Shown here: piece after piece, positions 31,149 to 38,119 of the stretch
Layout of the letters: each line of letters begins with the position of its first letter
Numbering within the stretch: the first letter of the stretch is position 1
Source: an uncultured Pseudomonadota bacterium
GTDB lineage: Bacteria > Pseudomonadota > Gammaproteobacteria > Steroidobacterales > Steroidobacteraceae
NCBI GenBank assembly: GCA_946479515.1
Contig: CAMLGF010000018.1
Location: 1 to 62,147 of the forward strand
Length of the DNA: 62,147 nt
Reading direction: 5' to 3'
Translations under genes and position numbers: made by a program
Notes under the pieces: generated by a model
Database searches by the model: none
The model's input: only the letters and a program-made list of their open reading frames with translations
What the model was told of the DNA's origin: nothing

Positions 31149-31411
31149 GGCTGGTCGCTCTCGAAGATGAGCCCGTAGAGCATGAGCAGCATGGAGGCCG
31201 CGCCGAGAGACAGCCGCCAGCGATAGAAATTGATCTCGGGCAGGACGTCGAGATCGACGATCAGCAGGGCGTTGGCCGCGGCCAGCCCGGCGAAACACAG
31301 CCCGCACCACAGCAGCAGGCGCTTGCGCACCTTGCCGTAGGCGCGCAGCAGCAGCAGCGCGCACAGCCCCGCGGTGACGGTTCCCAGCACGTTGACGACG
31401 AGCGGCAGCAT
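31145..31411 (-). CDS. DUF5985 family small membrane protein (first of pair)
   Basis: An 88-residue protein with three predicted membrane helices (VVNVLGTVTAGLCALLLLRAY, LLWCGLCFAGLAAANALLIVDL, SLGAASMLLMLYGLIFES), a relative of the next gene product with the same topology. It starts directly after the winged-helix gene's stop and overlaps the next gene by ATGA. The pair probably forms a heteromeric membrane unit (inference). Confidence 0.78.
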   Translation of the reverse strand: MLPLVVNVLGTVTAGLCALLLLRAYGKVRKRLLLWCGLCFAGLAAANALLIVDLDVLPEINFYRWRLSLGAASMLLMLYGLIFESDQP

Positions 31412-31795
31412 CTACTGCTCCTTCTTCATGTCGAAGGCGCGCGCGAATTCGCGGATCGCGCCGGAGGCCTTGTCGTGGATGAGCTTGGCGACCAGGCTGA
31501 GATTGGACTGGTAGGCCTGGGCGACGGAGGCGACCAGCGCGCGATCCTGCACGTCGGCCGGTTCGAACACGAATCGGCCGCTGGCTTCCTCGCGCGTCAC
31601 CAGGCGGCGGCGCTGCAGGCTGTCGAGGATGTCGCGAGCGTTGTCCAGCGATACGTAGGTGCGTGCGGCGATGTCCTGCACGCTCCAGGAGTGCGGCTGC
31701 GCGGCCATCATCAGCAGGGCCTCGAGTTCCGGCACGGTGTCGATGCGTTCCTCGATGAACCGCAGTACCTCGTGCGGCAGAGGCGGGGCGATCAT
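31412..31795 (-). CDS. winged-helix transcriptional regulator-like protein
   Basis: A 127-residue soluble protein. Residues about 18-75 form a helix-turn-helix/winged-helix unit (LEALLMMAAQPHSWSVQDIAARTYVSLDNARDILDSLQRRRLVTRE), followed by a beta wing and a long C-terminal helix that could dimerise. No ligand domain is seen. Its start overlaps the otsA stop by one base. It may control the operon or respond to osmotic stress, but this is inference from position. Confidence 0.72.
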   Translation of the reverse strand: MIAPPLPHEVLRFIEERIDTVPELEALLMMAAQPHSWSVQDIAARTYVSLDNARDILDSLQRRRLVTREEASGRFVFEPADVQDRALVASVAQAYQSNLSLVAKLIHDKASGAIREFARAFDMKKEQ

Positions 31796-33174
31796 CAGCG
31801 CGGCTCCGGCTGGATCCCGTCGAGCGCACCGAGGAAGCGCTCATGCCAGGCATGGATGCAGTTGCGGCGCAGCGCGGCCATCATGGTCTGGTGCCGCTCG
31901 CGCCGCTCGCCGAGCGGCATGTTCAGCGCCTGCTGCATGGCATGCGCCATGCCGCGCATGTCGTATGGGTTCACCAGCAGCGCGGCGCCGAGCTCGTGCG
32001 CCGCGCCGGCGAGCGTGGAGAGGATCAGCACGCCGGGGTCGGCGGGATCCTGAGCGGCGACGAATTCCTTGGCGACGAGATTCATGCCGTCGCGCACCGG
32101 CGTGACGATGCCGATGAGCGCGGCCCGCAGGAAGCCCATGAGCGTGGGCCGGGGAAAATTCCGGTTGAGGTAGCGGATCGGGGTCCAGTCGGTATCCGCG
32201 AACCGTCCGTTGGTGCGTCCGGTGGCCTGCTCGAGCTCACGGCGGATTTCCGAATAGGCGCGCACGTCGGTGCGCGACAAGGGAGCGATCTGCAGGAAGG
32301 TGACGCGGTTCTGGTTCTCCGGGTGAGTCTCGAGGAACCGCTCGTAGGCGCGGAAGCGCTGCACCAGGCCCTTGCTGTAGTCGAGGCGATCCACGCCGAT
32401 CATCAGCCGCCGGCCCAGCAGCCCCGTCACCATGCGCCGGCATTCCTCCGACTGGAACGCTTCGGGCGCCTGGGTTTCGATCGCATTCACGTCCACGCCG
32501 ATGGGATCGACCAGCGTGTGGCAGGTGTGCGCGCCGACCGTCACGCGAGCGTCCTCGATCTGCGCCTCGGGCCACACGAGCCGCACGCCCTCGCGGAAGG
32601 CCTTGAGATCGGGTTCCGTCTGGAATGCGAGCAGGTCATAGGCGAGCAACGACTGCAGCAGTTCCGCGAACACCGGCAGCACCCGCAGCACCTCGATGGT
32701 GGGGAAGGGGATGTGCAGGAAGAAGCCGAGGGGCTGGCGCGCACCGCACTCACGCAGCTTCTGCGCCAGCGGAATGAGATGGTAGTCGTGCACCCACACG
32801 AGATCGTCGGGCTCGAGCAGCGGTGACAGCTCCTGGGCGAACCGCTGGTTCACGCGCTGGAACGCGTCGTACTGCGCGTCCGAGTAGCGGAAGCTGCCCA
32901 CGAAATAGTGGAACAGTGGCCACAGGATGGAATTGCAGAAGCCGATGTAGAAGTCGCGATACTCCTCCTCGGCGAGGTGGGTGGACGCGAACTGCACGTT
33001 GCCCTGCGACGTCACGGTGGGGCCGGAGTCGCCGCTGCCGTTCTCCCCGTTCCAGCCGAACCACAGTCCGCCGCGCGCCTGCATGGCCGCGAGCAGGCCG
33101 ACGGCGAGACCACCGGGGGTCGCATCGCGACGGGGAATCGCGATGCGGTTCGATACCGCGACCAGCCGTCTCAC
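31795..33174 (-). CDS. otsA: alpha,alpha-trehalose-6-phosphate synthase (GT20)
   Basis: A 459-residue cytoplasmic GT20 enzyme that joins UDP-glucose and glucose-6-phosphate to trehalose-6-phosphate. The GTG at 33174 overlaps the otsB stop by GTGA and directly precedes the family N-terminus RRLVAVSNRIAIP. Further motifs: GGLAVGLLAAMQARGGLWFGWNG, DDLVWVHDYHLIPLAQKLR, FFLHIPFPTIEVLRVLP, IGVDRLDYSKGLVQRFRAYERF and GMNLVAKEFVAAQ. All substrate-binding regions appear intact and the length is normal. The product is dephosphorylated by OtsB. Trehalose is an osmoprotectant, consistent with adjacent antiporter genes. Confidence 0.95.
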   Translation of the reverse strand: MRRLVAVSNRIAIPRRDATPGGLAVGLLAAMQARGGLWFGWNGENGSGDSGPTVTSQGNVQFASTHLAEEEYRDFYIGFCNSILWPLFHYFVGSFRYSDAQYDAFQRVNQRFAQELSPLLEPDDLVWVHDYHLIPLAQKLRECGARQPLGFFLHIPFPTIEVLRVLPVFAELLQSLLAYDLLAFQTEPDLKAFREGVRLVWPEAQIEDARVTVGAHTCHTLVDPIGVDVNAIETQAPEAFQSEECRRMVTGLLGRRLMIGVDRLDYSKGLVQRFRAYERFLETHPENQNRVTFLQIAPLSRTDVRAYSEIRRELEQATGRTNGRFADTDWTPIRYLNRNFPRPTLMGFLRAALIGIVTPVRDGMNLVAKEFVAAQDPADPGVLILSTLAGAAHELGAALLVNPYDMRGMAHAMQQALNMPLGERRERHQTMMAALRRNCIHAWHERFLGALDGIQPEPR

Positions 33175-33914
33175 GACACTTGCATTCGCACGAGCAGCGA
33201 TTCGAGCCAGCGTCGCACCGCCGTGGGATTCGCCAGGCGCCACTGTGCGCCGGCGGCTTCGCCCACACCGATCGCCAGACCGTTGAAGCGACGGACGGCG
33301 GCGAAGCCATCCTGGTCGGTCACGTCATCGCCGATGAAGATTGGCAGCCTGCCGGTGAAAGGAGGCTCCTGCATGAATGCCTCGACCGCGCTGGCCTTGT
33401 CGTGCGAGTGCGGCTTGATCTCGAGGACCGACTCGCCTTCGAGCACCTCGTAGCCCACTGGCAGCATGCTCGCGAGGCGCGAAATCGATGCGCGCAACGG
33501 TCCTTCCAGGTGGGGCGCCGTGCGGTAGTGCATCGCCAGCGCGATGCCCTTGTCTTCCATGCGCACGCCATCGAGCGGCCGGACCGCCTCCGCCACGCGC
33601 TCGCGGAACTGGGCCAGCGCCTCGACTTCGAAGGACGCGCGCAGCCAGTGGCCCTGGACGTCGCGTCGCTCGCAGCCGTGCACGCCTGCGGCCGCCAGCC
33701 GCAGAGGCTTGAAGAGATGGTCGATGTCGGCGATCCGCCGGCCGCTCACGAGCGCCACCGCGCCCTCGCAGGCCTGGGCGAGATCGCGCAGCAGTTCGCG
33801 CAGCGGCGCATCGACGCGGACCGCGTCCGGTTTCGGCGCGAATTCGAGCAGGGTGCCGTCGATATCCAGGAAGAGGCAGAAATCCGCATCCGGCAGAGGA
33901 GGTTCATGGAGCAT
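33171..33914 (-). CDS. otsB: trehalose-6-phosphate phosphatase
   Basis: A 247-residue HAD-superfamily phosphatase converting trehalose-6-phosphate to trehalose. Motif I is FLDIDGT (nucleophile D17, acid D19), SGRRIADID is motif II, and PIFIGDDVTDQDGF is the Mg2+-binding motif IV; EIKPHSHDKASAVE precedes it. It is the first gene of a five-gene operon and is coupled to otsA. The ATG at 33914 lies six bases after a TACAAT hexamer and lacks a Shine-Dalgarno sequence, so the transcript may be leaderless. Confidence 0.94.
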   Translation of the reverse strand: MLHEPPLPDADFCLFLDIDGTLLEFAPKPDAVRVDAPLRELLRDLAQACEGAVALVSGRRIADIDHLFKPLRLAAAGVHGCERRDVQGHWLRASFEVEALAQFRERVAEAVRPLDGVRMEDKGIALAMHYRTAPHLEGPLRASISRLASMLPVGYEVLEGESVLEIKPHSHDKASAVEAFMQEPPFTGRLPIFIGDDVTDQDGFAAVRRFNGLAIGVGEAAGAQWRLANPTAVRRWLESLLVRMQVS

Positions 33915-33920
33915 TGATTA

Positions 33921-33926
33921 ATTGTA
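33921..33926 (-). promoter_or_regulatory. candidate -10 element for leaderless otsB
   Basis: TACAAT on the minus strand, six bases ahead of the otsB ATG (33914). Transcription would begin at about the ATG. A weak -35 (TTCATT) is 16 bases upstream. Confidence 0.4.
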
Positions 33927-33927
33927 C

Positions 33928-33938
33928 GCAATGATTGC
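33928..33938. promoter_or_regulatory. candidate operator between otsB and marR-type gene
   Basis: Perfect inverted repeat GCAAT-G-ATTGC in the AT-rich divergent region. It sits next to the otsB -10 and upstream of the MarR start, so it could be the MarR protein's autoregulatory site. Pattern evidence only. Confidence 0.35.
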
Positions 33939-33990
33939 TATCAATGAACTATTGAGTTTGCATAAGCGGACGTTAGGCTACGGGCGCTGC

Positions 33991-34497
33991 ATGCCTCGCC
34001 GAAATGCAATGGATCCGGAGGCGCGGGCCGCGCTCGAGAACCGTGCGCTGCTCGCGGCACGGTCGTTGGTGGATCGCATGCGCGCGTTGTACCGCGAACT
34101 CGAGCAGTTGACCGGCGCGCCCATCACTCTGCATCGCGCGCTGGTGCTCATCGGCAACGAACCCGGCATCAGCGCCTCGCGGCTGGCCCAACAACTGGGC
34201 ATGCAACGTCCGGCGGTCAGCCAACTGCTCAAGAGTCTCACCAAACGCGGCTGGGTCGAGCGCCAGCGCGCCGCGCACGATCAGCGCACCGTGCACGTCT
34301 ACGCGACGAACGAAGGGCGGCAGGTCCTCCAGGCGACCGCCGGTCGTGCCGTGTTCACCCTGCAGCGCGCGGTGTGCAGTCTGCCGCACGTGGAGCTCGC
34401 GCAGCTGATCGCCGGCGTCGAATTCCTCCTGACGCAGCTGCCGGAAGAGCACGCCGCGCCTCCCGCCGTTCGCCGGCGGCGCGGCACCACGCCCTGA
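33991..34497 (+). CDS. MarR family transcriptional regulator
   Basis: About 168 residues from the ATG at 33991; in-frame ATGs at 33922 and 33931 would run through the AT-rich promoter region and are unlikely. A helical N-terminus leads into a winged helix: ITLHRALVLIGNEPGISASRLAQQLGMQRPAVSQLLKSLTKRGWVERQRAAHDQRTVHVYATNEGRQVL, the classic MarR signature with the DxR wing. MarR dimers repress genes and release DNA on binding small aromatic ligands. It is divergent from otsB and 63 bases upstream of the KefB/C-type antiporter gene, so it may control either. Confidence 0.85.
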   Translation: MPRRNAMDPEARAALENRALLAARSLVDRMRALYRELEQLTGAPITLHRALVLIGNEPGISASRLAQQLGMQRPAVSQLLKSLTKRGWVERQRAAHDQRTVHVYATNEGRQVLQATAGRAVFTLQRAVCSLPHVELAQLIAGVEFLLTQLPEEHAAPPAVRRRRGTTP

Positions 34498-34560
34498 CCG
34501 CGCCCGCGGGAACAAATCTCCGCGCGGGTCGTGCGGACGATCTGCTAACTTCCGCCGGGA

Positions 34561-36549
34561 ATGACTGACTCTCCGCTGCCTCTCATCCTCGTCCTGCTGG
34601 CCGCGTCGGTGTTCGTGGTGACGCTCGCGCGGCGCTTGGGCCTGCCCGCCATCCTCGGCTACGTCACGGTGGGGCTGATCCTCGGACCGCATGCCAGCGG
34701 GTTGTTTGCCGAGTCCGAGATCACCGAGCTGCTGGCCGAGCTGGGCGTGGTGTTCCTGTTGTTCACCCTGGGCCTGGAATTCTCCTGGCCGCGCATGGTG
34801 GCGCTGCGCCGGGAGGTGTTCGGGCTGGGTGCATTGCAGGTGTTCGGCACGGCCGCCGTGGTGGCGATGATCGCGCGGCTGTTGTTTGGCGGCGGCCAGA
34901 CGCTCGGCTGGCCCCAGTGCATCGTGATGGGCGGCGTGGTGGCCATGAGCTCCACGGTGCTCATCGTCCAGCAACTCGCCGAACGCGCCGAGCTCAATCG
35001 CACGCACGGCCGCCTGGCGTTCAGCGTGGTCCTGTTCCAGGACATCGCCGTGGTGCCATTCCTCGCGCTGGCCGCGGCGCTCGCGCCCGGAGGTGAAGCC
35101 TTCACGCTGGGCAACACGATCAAACTGGTGGCCACGGGCACGCTCGCCGTGCTGCTGGTGCTGGCCGCGGGCCGCTGGCTGCTGCGCCCGCTGCTCTACG
35201 TGATCGCCAACAGCCGCATGCGCGAGCTGTTCACGCTGGCCGTGCTGCTGGTGGCGCTGGCCTCCGCGTGGGCCTCGCAGCTCGCGGGCCTGTCGATGGC
35301 GCTCGGCGGTTTCCTCGCCGGCATGATGCTGGCCGAGACCGAATATCGCCATCAGGTGGAGAGCGTCATCCGCCCCTTCCGCGACATCCTGCTGGGCCTG
35401 TTCTTCATCTCGGTGGGCATGCTGCTCGACTTCCATGCGTTGTGGCGCGAGTTCTGGCTGGTCCTGGCGCTGCTCGTTGGACTGATGGCAGTGAAGACGC
35501 TGGTGGCGACGCTGGCCACGCGCGTGTTCGTCGATTCCAATTTCAAGGCGCTGCGCACCGGGCTCACGCTGGCCGTCGGCGGCGAGTTCGGCATCGCGCT
35601 GCTGACACTGCTGCTGCAGAACGACGCCATCGATGCGGACGTGGCGCAGCCGCTGCTGGTGGCGGTGGTGCTGGCCATGGTGCTGGCGCCGCTCATGCTC
35701 GCCAACAACAAGCGCATCGCACGCCTGATTCTGGGCGAGCGCGGCCCGCCGAGAACGGCGATCGAGCGCGAACACGCGCTCACGCAGGCGGTCGCCAAGC
35801 GCGAGCACGTCATCCTGTGCGGCTTCGGCCGCGTCGGCCAGAACGTGGCGCGGGTGCTCGAGGCCCAGGGCTTCGAATACATCGCCATCGACCTGGACGC
35901 GGCCCGCGTGCGTGAGGCGCGCCAGATGGGTCAGCCGGTGGTCTACGGCGATTCAGCCGACGAGCAGGTACTCGAGGAAGTGGGCCTCGCCAACGCCAAC
36001 GCCGTGGTGATCTCGTTCTCGGACAACAACACGGCGCTCGCCATCCTGCGATCCTTGCGCAAATTGCGCGCCGACGTGCCCGTGCTGGTGCGCACCCCCG
36101 ACGACTCGCGCGCCGGCGAGCTCAAGGCGGCCGGCGCCACCGAGGTGGTACCCGAGGCCTTCGAGGCCAGCCTGATGCTGGCGTCGCACGTGCTGATGTC
36201 GCTCAAACTACCGGCGGCCACGGTGATGCGCTCGGTGGCCGAGTTGCGCGGCAATCGCTACGAGATGCTGCGCAACGTCATCGCCCGCGGCGACGAGTCG
36301 GGCAATGATGCCGCCTTCGCCGAGCAGGTGCGCTCGGTGGTGCTGCCACCCGGGTCCTGGTGCATCGGCAAGAGTCTCGAAGAGGTGCGCCGGGCCGGCG
36401 CCGACGTGGCCTTCACGGGCATCCGCCGCCAGGGCATCCTCGGCCGCGAGCCCACCGGGGACACGTGTTTCGAGGACGGCGACATCGTTGTCATCTACGG
36501 CACGCCCGAGGCGCTGGAACACGCCGAGGCGGTGCTGCTCGCGGGTTGA
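34561..36549 (+). CDS. KefB/KefC-type monovalent cation:proton antiporter-2 (CPA2) with TrkA domains
   Basis: A 662-residue protein in three parts. Residues 1-385 form 12-13 membrane helices of the Na+/H+ exchanger fold (ILGYVTVGLILGPHASGLF, VVFLLFTLGLEFSW, LFQDIAVVPFLALAAALAPGG). Residues about 415-530 are an RCK/TrkA-N nucleotide-binding domain (HVILCGFGRVGQNVARVLE, YGDSADEQVLEEVGLANANAVVISF). Residues about 575-660 form TrkA-C. It mediates K+/H+ exchange for potassium, pH or electrophile response. The Kef-specific glutathione-binding residues were not verified, and no kefF/kefG ancillary gene is adjacent. Confidence 0.9.
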   Translation: MTDSPLPLILVLLAASVFVVTLARRLGLPAILGYVTVGLILGPHASGLFAESEITELLAELGVVFLLFTLGLEFSWPRMVALRREVFGLGALQVFGTAAVVAMIARLLFGGGQTLGWPQCIVMGGVVAMSSTVLIVQQLAERAELNRTHGRLAFSVVLFQDIAVVPFLALAAALAPGGEAFTLGNTIKLVATGTLAVLLVLAAGRWLLRPLLYVIANSRMRELFTLAVLLVALASAWASQLAGLSMALGGFLAGMMLAETEYRHQVESVIRPFRDILLGLFFISVGMLLDFHALWREFWLVLALLVGLMAVKTLVATLATRVFVDSNFKALRTGLTLAVGGEFGIALLTLLLQNDAIDADVAQPLLVAVVLAMVLAPLMLANNKRIARLILGERGPPRTAIEREHALTQAVAKREHVILCGFGRVGQNVARVLEAQGFEYIAIDLDAARVREARQMGQPVVYGDSADEQVLEEVGLANANAVVISFSDNNTALAILRSLRKLRADVPVLVRTPDDSRAGELKAAGATEVVPEAFEASLMLASHVLMSLKLPAATVMRSVAELRGNRYEMLRNVIARGDESGNDAAFAEQVRSVVLPPGSWCIGKSLEEVRRAGADVAFTGIRRQGILGREPTGDTCFEDGDIVVIYGTPEALEHAEAVLLAG

Positions 36550-36552
36550 GCC

Positions 36553-36993
36553 TCAGCTGCCGTCGCTGAGCTCGGCGATGTCCGGGACGCCTTCGTCGCT
36601 GCGGCCGGCCTGCCTGCCGGTGCGCGCCTGGTGCGCCAGCCGCACATAGACCGCGCGGATCTTCTCGAGCTCGCGTTCTTCCAGCTCCTCGAGATCCATG
36701 AGCACGTTGTGCGCTCCCGAGGTCACGCGCAGCAGCTCGTCGAGCTTGATCTGCATGGCCTCCGAATCGCGGTTCTGCGTGCTCTGGATCAGGAACACCA
36801 TGAGGAAGGTGACGATGGTGGTGCCGGTGTTCACCACCAGCTGCCAGGTGTCGCTGAAGCCGAACAGCGGTCCGGTGACCGCCCAGGTCAGGATCACCAG
36901 CACGGCCAGGGCGAAGGTGAGCGGCTGCCCCGTGGCATAGGCCGTGCGCTTGGTGAAGCGTGTGAACCAGGACGTCGATTTGGCGGGGGTCAT
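36553..36993 (-). CDS. low-affinity iron permease family protein
   Basis: A 146-residue membrane protein of the small bacterial Iron_permease family. It has two N-terminal helices (FALAVLVILTWAVTGPLFGF and LVVNTGTTIVTFLMVFLIQSTQNRDSEAMQIKLDELL), the latter carrying the family's most conserved stretch. The C-terminal third is charged and helical (LMDLEELEERELEKIRAVYV). The fungal relatives are linked to iron uptake; for the short bacterial proteins transport is unproven. It converges with the antiporter gene, three bases apart. Confidence 0.85.
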   Translation of the reverse strand: MTPAKSTSWFTRFTKRTAYATGQPLTFALAVLVILTWAVTGPLFGFSDTWQLVVNTGTTIVTFLMVFLIQSTQNRDSEAMQIKLDELLRVTSGAHNVLMDLEELEERELEKIRAVYVRLAHQARTGRQAGRSDEGVPDIAELSDGS

Positions 36994-37108
36994 GTTCCAT
37001 CCCTCGTGACAGGAGACCGAGAGGTTAGGCGCCCCGGGCGCGCGCCCGGTCAGACGGCGACGCCGCTGTCTGTCAGAAGTCTGCCGGCAGGCTGTTTCCC
37101 ACAGCCTG

Positions 37109-38056
37109 CTAGCCGGGCGCAGTGCGCGCCGCCCGGGCCGGCGCCACGGACAGCACGAACACGCTGCCGACGATCATTACGGTTCCCAACAGCTGCCAGA
37201 GGTTCAGCCGCTCGTGGAAGAACACCGCGGCGAGCACGATGGTGGTGGGCGGCCCGATGGTGCTGCCGATGGCCGCGCGCGACGCACCCACGCGCCGCAT
37301 GCCCTCGGCCTGCAGCAGCCCGGGCACGAACATGCAGGCGATGCCGAGCACGGCCAGCAGCAGCCAGTCGACACCCTGCAGCGCGCGCACCTCGACGGCC
37401 GAGCGGAACACGGCGAAATGCAGCGCCAGCAGCACGGCCGCGGAGCTCATGGCGATGGCGGCGAAGCGCAGGCTGCCCAGCTCGCGCGTGTAGCGCGCGC
37501 CGATGAGGAAGTAGACCGCCGTGGTGAGCGCGGCCACCAGCACCAGCGCGGCGCCCAGCAGATTGGTCCTCAGCTCGACGAGATCGATGCCGCCCATGGC
37601 GAAAAAGATGCCCACGTACGTGAGCATCAGGGCCCAGACCACGCGCCGCTCGGGCGCGCGCCGTTCGAGCGCGGCGCCCAGCGCCACGACCAGCGCCGGA
37701 TAGCTGAACAGCAGCACGCGTTCGATGGACGCGTCGATGAGCATCAGCGCCCAGAAGTCGACCAGCGCGCCCACGTAGTAGCAGACGATGCCGGCGAGGA
37801 CGGCCGCGAGCACGGCGCGGGGCCGCACGCGCGGCGCTTCCGACCCGCCGCCCCGCAGCGCCATCCAGGCGAACAGCGGCAGCGCGAACAGCGCGCGGAC
37901 GGTCACCAGCAGTTCGAAGCCCACGCCGCGTTGATAGAGCAGCTTGCCGAAGATGCCCTTGGAGGCGAACAGCATGGCGGCCAGCGCCACGAATATCATG
38001 CCGAGACGCCCGGAACTGTGGGAGTCGTGGCCGGGTACGACTTCATCTGCATTCAT
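37109..38056 (-). CDS. EamA family (DMT superfamily) transporter
   Basis: A 315-residue inner-membrane protein with ten predicted helices arranged as two EamA repeats (ALAAMLFASKGIFGKLLYQRGVGFELLVTVRALFALPLF in the first; LLLAVLGIACMFVPGLLQAEGMRRVGASRAAIGSTIGPPTTIVLAAVFFHERLNLWQLLGTVMIVGSVFVLS in the second). Such proteins export metabolites such as amino acids or nucleosides; the substrate cannot be inferred. It is divergent from ppc with about 63 bases between starts. Confidence 0.88.
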   Translation of the reverse strand: MNADEVVPGHDSHSSGRLGMIFVALAAMLFASKGIFGKLLYQRGVGFELLVTVRALFALPLFAWMALRGGGSEAPRVRPRAVLAAVLAGIVCYYVGALVDFWALMLIDASIERVLLFSYPALVVALGAALERRAPERRVVWALMLTYVGIFFAMGGIDLVELRTNLLGAALVLVAALTTAVYFLIGARYTRELGSLRFAAIAMSSAAVLLALHFAVFRSAVEVRALQGVDWLLLAVLGIACMFVPGLLQAEGMRRVGASRAAIGSTIGPPTTIVLAAVFFHERLNLWQLLGTVMIVGSVFVLSVAPARAARTAPG

Positions 38057-38103
38057 CGGCCCATCCTACCTGCGTGGAACGTCGCGCGGCGGTACAGCAC
38101 GCG

Positions 38104-38109
38104 TATAAT
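38104..38109 (+). promoter_or_regulatory. consensus -10 element of ppc
   Basis: A perfect TATAAT, ten bases before the GTG start at 38120. Expected transcription start is about 38116, leaving a leader of only a few bases. No Shine-Dalgarno sequence is present. No clear -35. Confidence 0.5.
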
Positions 38110-38119
38110 TGCGCGCTCC

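Noticed and set aside
37214..38119. Upstream extension of the ppc frame by about 300 residues
   Set aside because: It overlaps the divergent EamA gene, has His/Gln/Arg-rich shadow composition, and PEPC N-termini start near the GTG at 38120.
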